NCBI GenBank assembly: GCA_025558095.1
Contig: JAIVFI010000045.1
Span: forward strand, 124,001-188,000
DNA length: 64,000 bases
Direction of reading: 5' to 3'
Source of the DNA: Hyaloraphidium curvatum
Taxonomy: Eukaryota > Monoblepharomycota > Hyaloraphidiomycetes > Hyaloraphidiales > Hyaloraphidiaceae
The number at the start of each line of letters is the position of its first letter. Within the stretch, counting starts at the first letter, position 1. Shown piece by piece: positions 52,527-62,688 of the stretch. Made by a program: the position numbers and the translations under genes. The notes beneath the pieces were generated by a model. The model was not told where the DNA came from. It did no database searches and saw only the letters and a program-made list of their open reading frames with translations.

Positions 52527-53438
52527 ATGTCCTCCCCCGACGCCACCCTGCCGCTCCCCGCCGACGTCCTCCTTGCCCTCGCCGCGCTGGTCCTCCGCCG
52601 CGGGCACCTCTCCACGCTCGCGTCGCTCTCCTCATGCTCGTCGGAACTGCGCGCCCTTTTGGCCCCGGAGCTGTTCCGCTCCGTCGCACTGTCGGACGCC
52701 GGCATTGCCGCGGACCCCGCGCGGTTCGCGGCGGCGGTCGCCGGGTCCCGGTGCGCGCTGCTCGTGCAGGGGCTGCGGCTGCTGAGCGTGCACCGCCCCG
52801 CGTCGCTCGCCGCCCTGTCTTCCGCGTTATCTGCGATGCGCGGCGTGACGGTGCACGCGGACGGGTGCGGTCCCTCGCTGTGGGACGCGCTGGGCAGGCT
52901 GCCGACGGGGGCGCTGGGCGGCGTGCGCGACCGCGCGCCGGTGTCCCCCGACTGGGCGAGGTGGCCCTCCCTGGTCCCGCTCTTGGAGGCGGTGGGATGC
53001 ACATTGGACGGATTGGGAGCGATCGCGGCGCTAAGGGCACCGAAACTGGCGGAACTGCGGGTGTCGTGGTTCGCGGCGTCCTTCTCCGGGGGACGGGTGC
53101 CGAGTTCGGACGAGGCGTGGGCGGCGATCGGGGGTATGGGAACGCTGGCGGTGCTCAGGATCGCGAGGGCGCCGACGGACGCCTTGCGGGGCGCGCGGAT
53201 GCCCCCCTCCTTGCCCACGTTGGTGCTGGAGGACCCTCGCCCAACCCTCGGCGAAGACGCGGGGCAAGTGGCACGCGGGATCGCGGAGGCGGGGATTGGC
53301 GTGCAGATCGAGCTTAAGGGGAAGCGGATGGCGGATGCGTGGGGCTGTGGGGAAAGGCAGGCGTGGGAAGGTGCGGGGGCCAAGTTCGTCGTGCTGCCGG
53401 CGACGGTGCTGGCGGGGATGCCGGCGATACCGAGGTAG
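52527..53438 (+). CDS. F-box-like/LRR-like protein
   Basis: Intronless, 303 residues. It opens LPLPADVLLALAALVLRRGH, LSTLASLSSCSSELRALLAP and ELFRSVALSDAG, the LPxDVLxxI...LxxLSxxxxxLRxLxxPxLF pattern of fungal F-box domains. The rest has LRR-like strands (GLRLLSVHRPASLAALSSAL, LAELRVSWFAASFSGG, TLAVLRIARAPTDALRG, LPTLVLEDPRPTLGED). A substrate adaptor for an SCF ubiquitin ligase is the usual role for such proteins. It is similar in style to the gene at 43403 and the broken gene at 49599. The ATG at 52527 places the F-box at the N-terminus. Confidence 0.62.
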   Translation: MSSPDATLPLPADVLLALAALVLRRGHLSTLASLSSCSSELRALLAPELFRSVALSDAGIAADPARFAAAVAGSRCALLVQGLRLLSVHRPASLAALSSALSAMRGVTVHADGCGPSLWDALGRLPTGALGGVRDRAPVSPDWARWPSLVPLLEAVGCTLDGLGAIAALRAPKLAELRVSWFAASFSGGRVPSSDEAWAAIGGMGTLAVLRIARAPTDALRGARMPPSLPTLVLEDPRPTLGEDAGQVARGIAEAGIGVQIELKGKRMADAWGCGERQAWEGAGAKFVVLPATVLAGMPAIPR

Positions 53439-53750
53439 CTGACATCATGTGCGCGTATGGTGTTGGATCCGCGCGCTGGTGCCGGAGAGGGGATCGGCGA
53501 TGGGGGGCCTTTGTAGTGCGAAGAGCTGTCTTTCGTGCCATCCCCCCCCATCCGCGGAATCCGCCCCCCGGATCGCTTTCTTTTCGATCCTGGCTTGCAT
53601 TTCCGGTGCCAGGTTAGCCAGCCGATGCTGGATGCAGAAGCGAGTCGACTCGGTGCAACATCGGGTCGCGGCATCCGAGCGGCCTCCGACATCTGCCGGC
53701 CCCTCGCGACCCTTGACGGACCCCAACCTCCCTTTCGCCGTATTGGTACG
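53439..53750. other. Spacer upstream of the VPS9-domain gene
   Basis: About 310 bases between two genes in the same direction. The frame of the downstream gene stays open through most of it but without family-like sequence; treated as promoter and 5' UTR. Confidence 0.35.
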
Positions 53751-56000
53751 ATGGATCGCTGCGGCAGCGCATCCACTGCGACTTCGGACGGGTCCGACGA
53801 CGTGCCGCTGCCGCCCCCCACGGACGTCGGCGAGCTGGTCGCGCCGGCGGCCCCTGGGGGCGTCGGCGAGGGCGACTTGCTCGCGGGCGAGAGCGGCGTC
53901 GACCGGCGGCTGCGGGGGATCGTGGGCGGCGGCAGCCCGGCGCGGCAGACCCCGGGCCCGGTGGCGGGGGGGGCGGAGCGTGGTCCGGCGGAGGCGCCGA
54001 CCGACCCCGGCACGCCGGCCCGCGGCCAGCCGGACCAGGCGCAGAGCGACAACGACACGGCAAACGACGCGCTGATCGCGCAGCTGCTGCAGGCCGAGTT
54101 CGAGGCCGAGGCGCGCGAGGCCGCAGAGAGCGAGCGGCGCGCGAGGGAGTCCCAGGGGCAGCGGCTGCCCGCCCAGCCCGCCCAGCCCGCGCCGTGGAGG
54201 CCGCCGCCGGTCGAGCTGCCGCCGCAGAAGCCGCCGCGCTCGCGCGTCGCGTCGCAGGAGGTCATCGGGGGCGGCGCCGGGCAGCAGCCCCAGTCGCCGA
54301 CAAACCAGGGGTCCCAACCTGGGCAGGGGGGACAGGCACGCAGGCCCTCGCCGGCCTGGCTCGCCGCGCAGCAGCCCCTTCCCCGGCCTCCGACGGACGT
54401 CCCGCCTTCCAACCCGCTCCCGGCCCCACCGCGCCCCCCGCCGCGCGACGACCTCCCCGACCCCCCCTCCCCCGACCGCCCCTCCCTCCTCCCCCCCGCC
54501 CCCCCCTCCGATCCCACCGTCCCCCCCTTCCTGTCCCTCCTCCGCACCCCCGCCCTCGCCCCGCTGCTCCCCTTCCTCCGCTCCTTCCTCGCAAACTTCC
54601 CCAACGTGCCCCCCGAGCGCCGCCCGGGCGAGTGGCACGGGTACATGGCCCGCCTCAGGCCGCAGGTCGCTTCGTTGGAGCCCTTCCGCGAGGACCCAGA
54701 GCGGGGGATGGAGGGCGTCGAGAAGCTGCTCCTCACAAAGGTCTACCCGCTCGTGTTTGCCCCCGGCCCGGACAGGGAAGCCGACTCGCGGCTGCGCAAG
54801 AACCTCGCCAAGCACGCGTGGGTCACGCCGTCCCGCCTGGAGGTGCGGCACGACCCCGCCAAATCCGGGCATTGGGACCTCGCAGGGCGCGAGCTGGCGC
54901 GGCTGGAGGAGTACCGCGCGCCGCGGGACAAGCTCACGGTGCTGTGCAACGCGTGCCGCGTGGTCGTGCTCCTGCTGGACCCGCCGTCCCCCGCGCGGGC
55001 GGCGCCGAACCCGGGGCCGGCAAGCGACGGCAACGCGTCGCCGGTCTCGGTCGCTTCCTCGGCCTTTGACTCGCCGCTGCCCTCGGCCGACTCGCTCCTC
55101 CCCGCGCTCATCGCCCTCCTCGTGCTGCACCCCCCGCCCGCGCTGTTCTCCAACCTGCACTACGTCCAGCGCTACCGGCACCAGCCGCTGACGGGCGAGG
55201 AGGGCTACATCCTCACCTCGTGGGCGGCGGCGGGCGAGTGGGCGGCGCGGATGGGCGCGCGGGAGCTCCGCATGGCCGAGGCCGAGTGGCGCGCCGCGTG
55301 CGGCGCGGAGGAGGGGCGGAGGAGCGCCGAGGCGCGGAGGAGCCAGGAGGCGCGGAGGAGCACGGAGGGGCAGAGGGAGGGCGGGGTGGCGGAGGCGCTC
55401 CTGCGGCCGCTGCAGTGGTTCGGGCGGCTGCTCGACGACGGCGCGGGGGCGGGGAGGTCGGCGAGCTTCAATGCGCCCGGTGCGGCGGCGCCGGTGGGCC
55501 AGCCGCAGGGGGTGCAGAGGAGCGCGAGCCAGCCGCCCAGTTCGCGCGCCGCGGCCGCAGCCGGTGGGGACGAGGTACCCCCGTGGATGCGCGGGCTGAG
55601 CGAGGAGGAAAGGAGGAGGTACGAGGATTTCGAGGGGCAGATGCGGTGGGCGCTGGAGCAGAGCGAGCGCGAAGCCAGCGAGGCCGAGGCGGTGCGGCGG
55701 GCGGCGGTCGAGGCCGCACGTGCCGACGGGGCGGGGGAGGCGGTGAAGAGGGGGGCGGCCAAGGTGGATCTGCTCACGGGGGACGACGGGGCGGACGGGC
55801 TGCCGCCGCCGATGGGGGCGATCGGGGTCGGTGTGGCGGCGGTTGCGGCGGGGGAGGACGACGACGACGAGGTGCCGCTGGCGAGGAGGAAGGGCACGGC
55901 GGGTGCGGCCGCGGACGGGGCGGCGGCGAGTGCGGACGGCGGGAAGGGCCACGAGAACGGGGCGGACGGCGGGGAGGGCCAAGAGAATGGGACGGCGTAG
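53751..56000 (+). CDS. VPS9-domain protein (putative Rab5-type GEF)
   Basis: Intronless, 749 residues. The N-terminal 285 residues are low-complexity, with one short helix (ANDALIAQLLQAEFEAEARE) that may act as a CUE/UIM-like or coiled segment. A helical bundle then VPS9 domain follow: FLRSFLANFPNVPPER, GVEKLLLTKVYPLVFAPGPD, EEYRAPRDKLTVLCNACRVV, ADSLLPALIALLVLHPPPAL, FSNLHYVQRYRHQ and EEGYILTSWAAAGEWA. The conserved Asp of the ADxLLP block and the Y-T/S of the last helix are present. VPS9 proteins load GTP on Rab5/Vps21 at endosomes. The C-terminal third is charged and contains a possible ubiquitin-interacting helix (QMRWALEQSEREASEAEA). Confidence 0.85.
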   Translation: MDRCGSASTATSDGSDDVPLPPPTDVGELVAPAAPGGVGEGDLLAGESGVDRRLRGIVGGGSPARQTPGPVAGGAERGPAEAPTDPGTPARGQPDQAQSDNDTANDALIAQLLQAEFEAEAREAAESERRARESQGQRLPAQPAQPAPWRPPPVELPPQKPPRSRVASQEVIGGGAGQQPQSPTNQGSQPGQGGQARRPSPAWLAAQQPLPRPPTDVPPSNPLPAPPRPPPRDDLPDPPSPDRPSLLPPAPPSDPTVPPFLSLLRTPALAPLLPFLRSFLANFPNVPPERRPGEWHGYMARLRPQVASLEPFREDPERGMEGVEKLLLTKVYPLVFAPGPDREADSRLRKNLAKHAWVTPSRLEVRHDPAKSGHWDLAGRELARLEEYRAPRDKLTVLCNACRVVVLLLDPPSPARAAPNPGPASDGNASPVSVASSAFDSPLPSADSLLPALIALLVLHPPPALFSNLHYVQRYRHQPLTGEEGYILTSWAAAGEWAARMGARELRMAEAEWRAACGAEEGRRSAEARRSQEARRSTEGQREGGVAEALLRPLQWFGRLLDDGAGAGRSASFNAPGAAAPVGQPQGVQRSASQPPSSRAAAAAGGDEVPPWMRGLSEEERRRYEDFEGQMRWALEQSEREASEAEAVRRAAVEAARADGAGEAVKRGAAKVDLLTGDDGADGLPPPMGAIGVGVAAVAAGEDDDDEVPLARRKGTAGAAADGAAASADGGKGHENGADGGEGQENGTA

Positions 56001-56767
56001 AGGTGGCGAGGCTCAGGTCGCGAGCGATCCGATCTTGCGATTCCGATACACGATGGCGGGAAGTCTAAAACTGGGAGAGGTGCAGCAGATGGTCCGTGTC
56101 TGCATGCGACGCACGCGGCGGTGGAATCTGCGCTGCGGAGCCCGCGTGTTGGGTTGCGTCCCAGGCAGGCCGATTTGCCGACACGTATCGGACGCTTCGC
56201 ATCCGCAGAGACGGAAGCGCGCATCGCCGCTTCGGGCACCCCGCGGCGTGCGGATGCGAGCCCCGCGGAGCCGCAGCTTGCGTCCCGGCTTGCGCCCCGG
56301 ACGCTCCCCGCACCATCTCGTTGACGCGGGTCCATGTCTGGCGGGATGGGGCGCAAGCTTGCGGCCACCGAGATCCCGGACGCGCGCATCCCCCGGTCCT
56401 CCGTGCGCCCGGAATGCCGGACGCGGGGCGGCGAGCGGGGATCGGCGGGTCCGGTGGCGGGGCGGGCCGGCGTCCCTCGCCGGAGGGGGAGAAGGGAGGG
56501 CCGGGCTCAGGACCCGATGCCGGGCGGCTACGGATTTTGGAGCATAAACGGCGAAACAGCATGCCGGAGGGACGGACGCGAGGCTGCAGGGGGATTCCGT
56601 TTGGGCGGGTTGCGGGCGGGGTCATGGGCGGGGAGGGGATGGGGAAAGGGTGGGGCGGCGGCATCCCTCGCCGCTTCCGAGGTTTCCCCGGGTCGGGACC
56701 GCGGCCATCATACGATCGAACGGCCGCGCGTGGCAAGCGACCCACCGCATAACTGCCCGTTAAAAGC
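56001..56767. other. Intergenic region, no gene seen
   Basis: About 770 bases between two same-direction genes. A GTTAAAAG element lies just before the next start. Arg/Gly-rich frames on both strands are chance products of the base composition. Confidence 0.4.
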
Positions 56768-57784
56768 ATGCCCTCCGCGCCGGCGCCGATGTCGGACAAG
56801 GCCGCGGCGGTGCGCGGGCCGCCGGCGGGGTTGGCGTCGCGCAGACGGGAGCGGTACCGCGGGGACGGCGTGCCGGCGACGCTGGAGGAGCTCGGGCCGG
56901 CGGGCACCGCCGTGCTGTCCGCGTACTCCGCCGCCGGCGTGCTGCTGGAAAGGCTGCGCGCGTCGCTCGGCGTGGGCGCCGCCGGGCCGGGCCGGGGCGC
57001 CGCGGCGCGCGACGACGCGCCCGCCCGCGAGGTGCTCCGCGCCGCCGCGCACACGGACTGGTTCGCAGACGCCGTGCGCAAGCTCGGATCGGCCGAGGTG
57101 CCGCCCAAGGCCGGGCCCCGCGCGAGGATGGCGCTGCACGACGCGCGGGCGGGCCCGTTCGGCTCGCTGGCGGCATCCATCAGCCTGGCCGCGCAGGGCA
57201 GGGACGAGGAGGGCGACGGCGTGCGGGCGTACTACCTCGCCCGCGATGCACGCAAGCTGATGCGCGCCGCGGTGCCCGATCTGGACCCGGCCGCCGCCGC
57301 CGCAGACACCCTGCCCAAGCTGCACGCCGTCGGCCTGCTCGTGGAAAAGTGGCAATCCGCACTGCACCGCCTCCCCGCCGGCGGCCCCTCCGCCAGGTTC
57401 GAGGTCGAGTGTTCCCTGGTGGGCGCCGTCGCCGAACGCTGTGTCGAGTTTGCAGCCCTGGACGGGGTGATCTACGCCTGCGCCGCTGCGGCGGTCCGCG
57501 CCTCGATCGACGGCAAGGTGAAGCTCACCATCTCTCCCGTACGGCCCACGGACGGCCGCACGGCGCCGGATGCGCGGTTCATGTTCACCACCGCCGCCTC
57601 CTTCTCCCCCGACCCGGCTCCGCTTTTCATGCCCGGCACCGGGGCCGACAACCTCGCCCTGTGCGCCGAGATGGTCGGCGAAGCGTACGGCGTGGACCCC
57701 GAGGAGGCCGTGGAGGATGGGTACGTCGGCGCGGCGGTGCGGGGAGGTGCGCTGGCGCTGTGGGTTCACTGGCCGACAGCGTGA
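56768..57784 (+). CDS. Hypothetical protein, unknown
   Basis: Intronless, 338 residues, Ala-rich. The first 150 residues look helical (LEELGPAGTAVLSAYSAAGV, LLERLRASLGV). A better-structured part follows: YYLARDARKLMRAAVPDLDP, FEVECSLVGAVAERCVEFAA, DGVIYACAAAAVRASIDGKV, KLTISPVRPTDG, ARFMFTTAASFSPDPAPLF and LALCAEMVGEAYGVDPEEAV. No membrane helix, signal peptide or known catalytic motif can be pointed out. Codon-level composition and a stop close to the end of the structured region support a real gene; the function is not inferable. Confidence 0.55.
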   Translation: MPSAPAPMSDKAAAVRGPPAGLASRRRERYRGDGVPATLEELGPAGTAVLSAYSAAGVLLERLRASLGVGAAGPGRGAAARDDAPAREVLRAAAHTDWFADAVRKLGSAEVPPKAGPRARMALHDARAGPFGSLAASISLAAQGRDEEGDGVRAYYLARDARKLMRAAVPDLDPAAAAADTLPKLHAVGLLVEKWQSALHRLPAGGPSARFEVECSLVGAVAERCVEFAALDGVIYACAAAAVRASIDGKVKLTISPVRPTDGRTAPDARFMFTTAASFSPDPAPLFMPGTGADNLALCAEMVGEAYGVDPEEAVEDGYVGAAVRGGALALWVHWPTA

Positions 57785-57990
57785 CGGGCACGAGGATGGA
57801 GCGGAGCCCGGTACGGCTTGGGGAGTGGGAGCGTGTAGACAACGGGAAGATAGACAGCCCGCGGATTTTCGGTCTTGCATCATCGCCGTCTAATTGCCGT
57901 TCATGTATCTTGGCGCCTCCGGTCAGCAACGGGGAGGGGCGCGCTCAAACAGCCTCAGCACCCCTCAGCACGCGCGGCCCTCCTCCCGCT

Positions 57991-59921
57991 ATGCCGCGAC
58001 GGAGAACAATGCAATTGCTCCCCGCGATCGCGCTGCTGCTGGCTGCGCTCCCCGGCGGCCTGTGTTTGCCCGCCGACCCGCTCGCGGCCGCGGCCGAGCT
58101 CGCCGCGCTGCGCCGCCGCCTGCCCCAACGGATCGCGGTCGGCGCGCCGCAATTCGCCTCGGAATTGGCGGGCGATGAGGATTCGGCGGCGTCGGAGAGG
58201 GCCGCGGGGTTGGGCGCCGCGGCGGCACGGCAGCTGCCCGCGAACCTCTCCGTCTTCTATTCCCCCATCGGCGGCGACCCGGGCTGCGGCTTCACCGTCT
58301 CCCTCGACATCGGCGGCGCGCACCCGTACGATCTTATCCTCGACACCGGCTCCTCCATCTTTGCCGCGTCCACCTCGGCCTGCCCCGCGCTGGCGGGCTC
58401 GAACGACGAGGGCTGCAACCTCCCCCCAAAACCAATCTCCCTCCTCGCCAACGAGACCTCGACCTACGCGCAGAACTACGGCACCACCGCCAACCCCGCC
58501 GGCTGGACCGGCAACCTCACCTCGCGCGCCGTCTCCGCCCCCCTGTGGTCCTCCTCCCGCGCGCCGCTCTCCGTGTCCCCGTACACCCTCGTCGGGATCA
58601 CCGCCGCCACATCCTTCTTCGACCCGCGATGTCCGCACTCGGAGGGGATCCTGGGGATCGGCACCGCCTCGGTGTGCCTCGCGTCGGGGGAATGCCCGCT
58701 GATCCCGTTCCCCGAGCCCTTTTTCCGGGGGCTCAACTCCGCTTCCTCCGCGGTTCCGAGGGGATACGCGCTGCAGCTGTGCGGCAACGGCACGGACCCG
58801 TCGAATTCCGAGTACGCCACGATGGGCGGCAACTTCTGGTTCGGCGGCGCCGACTCGCGGTTCCTCGCCGAACCGTTCCAGTGGGCCGGCATCCTCGACG
58901 GGACGCGGTACGACAACGGGTCGGGCACCATCGCCGTCGACCTCAAGGCGTTCCAGGTCGACGGCGAAACGGCCGCCGAGGTCGGCTGGACGCGCACCGG
59001 CCCCGTGATCGCCGACTCGGGAACCTCCCTGCTCGTCATGGGCTCCGATCTGTTCTCCAAGGTGTCGGCGGCGATGCGCAACGCGAGCTTCGTCGAATTC
59101 GACCCGCGGGTGTCGGCCCGCTCGGTGGAGCAGTTCTGGTCGGGCATGGGCTACGCCATCATCGTGCCCTGCACCTACGTCACCTTCGGCACCTCGACCC
59201 TCTCGCTGCTCGTCGCCGGCCCCGAATCCTCCCCGGGGGACGTCTCCCTCCCCCTCGACCCCACCGCGCTGATCCTCCGCCGCGCGGTTCCGTGTCCCTC
59301 CAACCCGCAGGGCGTGCTGGACTGCATGCAGGTGCAGCTCGCCATCGCGCTGAGCGGGCAGAGGGCGGGCATCACCATCCTGGGCGCGCCGGCGTTCCAG
59401 GGCAGGGTGGTGTTCTTCGATTTCCCGGGGAGGAGGGCGGGGTGGGCCGGGAGCGTGGGATGCAGGGGCGGTGGGTCGTCGTTTGCCGGCGCGGTTCGCA
59501 CGTGGGGCTGACTGTTTCGTTGGCAGGTCCGACGCCGTCGGCGCAGGGGATCGACATCTTCCCCGGCGCGCTGTACAGGGAGCCCAGCATCACGACGCAG
59601 CCCGTGCCGGACGCCTACCCGCCTGCAACCTGCGGTGGCCAGCCCGCGACAAGCACCGCGGTGCCGACCACCGCGCGAACCACGTCCGAAACCACCACGT
59701 CGAGGACGTCGAGGACGACGACGGGGGTCAGGACGACGACGGTGTTCACGATCGACACCGAGGTGACCGTCGCGACGTCTTCCGCTTCCGCGGCGACCAG
59801 CGCGGCCACCAGCGCGGTGCCGACGTCGACGACGTCGCGGCCATCGGCGGCGGAAAGGACCTTCGGAGGGCGGGGATGGGCGGCGCTGGCGGGCCTCGTC
59901 GCGCTCGCCATCGCGGTCTGA
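57991..59921 (+). CDS. GPI-anchored secreted aspartic protease (pepsin family A1)
   Basis: Two exons, 57991-59470 and 59527-59921, with a 56-base intron (GTGGGT donor, CTGAC branch, TGGCAG acceptor). Signal peptide (LLPAIALLLAALPGGLCL), a propeptide of about 60 residues, then the catalytic lobes: YDLILDTGSSIFAAST with the first DTG, and VIADSGTSLLVMGSDLF with the second Asp (DSG). TILGAPAFQGRVVFFDF is the closing ILG-F block. Several N-glycosylation sequons and paired cysteines fit a secreted enzyme. The second exon is Ser/Thr-rich and ends in a hydrophobic GPI-type signal (GWAALAGLVALAIAV), so the protease is probably tethered to the cell wall or membrane, like yapsins. A second ATG six codons in is possible. 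Confidence 0.86.
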
Positions 59922-59988
59922 CGCTCGATTATGCCGCCGGTATATCCGCATACCCGTATCTGAGCCAGTAGAGCTGCCGTGCCACGGA

Positions 59989-60845
59989 TCACTTGGGGGG
60001 CTCGGTGGACGAGATGCTCTCCCTCTCGAGCGCCTTGGCGTAGTAAGCCGCGACCTTGGGCGGGATTGCGAGCTCGGGGAAGCGGAAGCGGAGGTAGCCG
60101 ATCGCGCAGACCGTCTGCGCGGTTGAGGAAAGCCGCGTCAGAGCCTGCCTGAGGCGGCAATAGGGGAGGGAAACCCACCGTAACTTCCCCGATCGTCATC
60201 TTGTCCACGGGCGCCAGCGAGTCGGCCTCCTTCTCGAGCTGGGCGAGGGCGGCGTGCACCTTCTTCATCTGCCCGTCGGTCCAATCCTTCCACCGGAACT
60301 CCTCGGGGCGCAGGGCGTTCTCGTAGCTTCCCGACGGTAAAGTCAGACCAAACCCCCCACGGGGATCGCCGAACGAAACCAACCGGACGAGGATCGCGGC
60401 GTCGAGGATGCCGTCCGCGAGGGCTTGCAGCCTCAGGGCCTTCCAGCGGGACGCGTCCGAGGGGAAGAACTTGGGCGCGGAGAGCGAGTCGAGGTACTCG
60501 CAGATGACGGGGGAATCGTAGAGGGATTCGCCCGACGGGAGGACGAGCGCGGGGACCTTGGCGAGGGGGTTGGCTGCGCGTGGGAAGGGCGGTCAAGAAC
60601 GCGTCTCTCGACGGCGAGACGGAGGGCGGTTACCATCGTCCGTAGTGGTGACCTTGATGGTGTAGGGTGATCAGCGGTGGAGGGGTGGATAGCCCCGGGA
60701 GTAGAGAACTGACCTTGATGTTGGGCGCGACCGCCGCGGCGAACTTTTCGATGCGGTCCCAGATGCCGTGCTCCTTGGCCACGACGGCGACCTTGCGCGC
60801 ATAGGGCGAGGTGGGGGAGAAATGCAGCGTGCCGAGGGAGGCCAT
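59989..60845 (-). CDS. Glutathione S-transferase
   Basis: Four exons: 60845-60714, 60652-60634, 60573-60179 and 60114-59989, giving 223 residues. The thioredoxin-like N-terminal domain reads LHFSPTSPYARKVAVVAKEH, with SPYARKV as the active-site block; a 19-base microexon encodes VTTTDD; then ANPLAKVPALVL and ESLYDSPVICEYLDSL give the cis-Pro and Glu-Ser glutathione-binding motifs. The helical domain has RWKALRLQALADGILDAAIL and DKMTIGEVTTVCAIGYLRFR. Without the microexon the frame to NPLAKVPAL is lost. Soluble, probably cytosolic. It conjugates or reduces electrophiles with glutathione; the substrate is unknown. The first intron ends in ATCAAG. Confidence 0.88.
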
Positions 60846-61187
60846 GGCGCGTGAGAAGGCGGGGTTGCGGCGCGTGGAGGCGGGGATGCGGCGCGGGGCG
60901 AGGCGGGAGGCGGAAGGCAGGAAGGCGGATGCCAGGTTTCGGGGCCTAGGTGGTGCTCCGCGAGATTTCGTGCGTCGAATCGCGTGATTGGGAGTTGGGA
61001 GACGTTGGAGGCAAAAGACGCGCGACGGTGTGTGGACTTGGCCAGCTGTTATGCGAGCTCTTGCGGGACGGGCCCTGCAGCTGAGTTTCTGCGTCTGTAC
61101 CTTCGCATCATGCTCATCTTTCATCCGTCGAGCAGTCTAAACTACCTCGGAAGAAGACGATCGAGTGAGCCGACGCCTCGCCCGCAG
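60846..61187. other. Spacer upstream of the GST gene
   Basis: About 340 bases holding the GST promoter and the terminator of the MFS gene. A minus-strand open frame continues upstream of the GST ATG as an Arg/Pro/Ser-rich presequence-like stretch, but no better start is evident. Confidence 0.35.
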
Positions 61188-62688
61188 CTATCCTGCCGTT
61201 CCAAACTCGACCAGCAACCACAGGTCATAGACGATCTTCAGTCCTCCTAGTAGATACCAGATCATATCCGGACGCCCGATCTGGAACAGCCAGCCCGCCA
61301 GGCCCGGTCCGAGCGCCGTGGCGAGGCCCTTTGCGATATTGAATGCGCCCATCATCTGCGTTCGGTGCTCGGCGGGGGCGATCTGGGCTTGGAAAGACGC
61401 CCGCGGCACCGTGTCCATCTGTGACAGGGAGAACCGGGCAAACAGCAGCGCAGCAGCCTGCTCCGAAGTCCGCGCAAAGGGCAGGGCGGCGGCGAGCACG
61501 TTGGAAGGCAGGTGCGTAAAGACCATCGTCCTGACGAGCCCGAAGCGCCGCGCGACGAGCGGAGCAAGCAGTACGGAAACGCCCGCAATGATCTGGGTGA
61601 TGGAAAGGAGAGATCCGAGGGAGGACATTGGTAGATGAAAACGATCGTCGAACCACAGCGCCAGCAGCGACCCCGTCCCCAGAGAGCCCGCAAAGGAATC
61701 GAGGGCAAAGAGCACGCAGAGCCGAGTCGTCAACCTGGCCAGCTCCGGGGGCAAGGGCGGCGGGGAGGCAGAAGGGTTCCGCGGTACGGCTTTGCCAAGT
61801 AGCGGCGACCTTTCCGAAGGGTGCATCGTTGGACTCGCTATTTGTCTGACCCGGTACCCGCTGTCCAAGGGTTTCTTGCACATCCTCTGCTGTCCCAGGT
61901 TCGGCGTCCTCTTCCACTGGGAGGCCGTCTTCCGGCTCCTTGGGCTTCGACTCCGCCGGCTGAAACTCCACTTCCCGCGAAAGCAGTCCAAACATACCCG
62001 CCAGGAAGAGCCCCGTGACGCTGTAACCCCACATGACCGCGCGCAGGCTGTCCAGATGGGTAAACCCACGGTCAGCAAGCCCGGCAACGCCCATGCCTGC
62101 GGCCCAAGCTCCTGCGCCGGCGGAGCAGTATCCAACAAACTGGTACAGCCCAAACAGGCTCGTCCGATCGTGCTTGGCGCCCTCGTCGTCGCCCGGATGC
62201 GCGCGGGCCACCAGATCGGAAAGCACAGACTGTTCCAGGGCGACCGCAGGGCCGACCTCGAATCCCGAAGGCGACACGACACCAAGGGTCGCGGCGAGCG
62301 TGATTACCACGAGGCCCGCAGTCCGCTTCCATGGCTCGTTCCCCACGGCCTCGGGGCCCAGCCACGGTGCCACAGCAAAAATGGCACCTGCCAACGCCAT
62401 CAGCAGCGATGAAACAACTAGCGAGGCGCGCCTGCCCCATCTGTGGTCGGCGTTGCGAGTCACAAGCAGCGAGAAGCCAGCGTCGCCAAACAGCGTCAGC
62501 GAGAGAATGACTCCGGTTTCGGCAGCGTCGAGGCCTAACGCGGCGAAGTACATGGCGAGGAAGAAGCCCAAAGCGCCGTATCCAATCAGCCGGACGGCCC
62601 TAGTCGCGAAGAGAGCGCGTCCCGAGGCAGGAAGCGCGACGAGAGGGCCCACGCCCAGCGGCAGCGCACGTGCAGAGACGCAGGACAT
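61188..62688 (-). CDS. MFS transporter (YbdA/sugar-exporter-like, 12 TM)
   Basis: Two exons, 62688-61851 and 61789-61188. The N-terminal half has AVRLIGYGALGFFLAMYFAA, GLDAAETGVILSLTLFGDAG and the motif-A loop RNADHRWGRRASLVVSSLLM; the C-terminal half has LCVLFALDSFAGSLGTGSLL, SLGSLLSITQIIAGVSVLLA, RRFGLVRTMVFTHLPSNVLA and AFNIAKGLATALGPGLAGWL. The frame changes inside the charged central loop; an intron of 61 bases (GTCAGA...CAAAG) joins the halves with correct phase and length, though its AAG acceptor makes it less certain. It resembles a family of bacterial and fungal MFS proteins of unknown substrate; proton-coupled export is possible. 480 residues. Confidence 0.75.

Noticed and set aside
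51341-55982. Several long frames (658 codons plus strand; 873 and 845 codons minus strand) over the 51-56 kb region
   Set aside because: They run antisense or out of phase to the membrane-protein, F-box-like and VPS9 genes and have random Arg/Pro/Gly composition.
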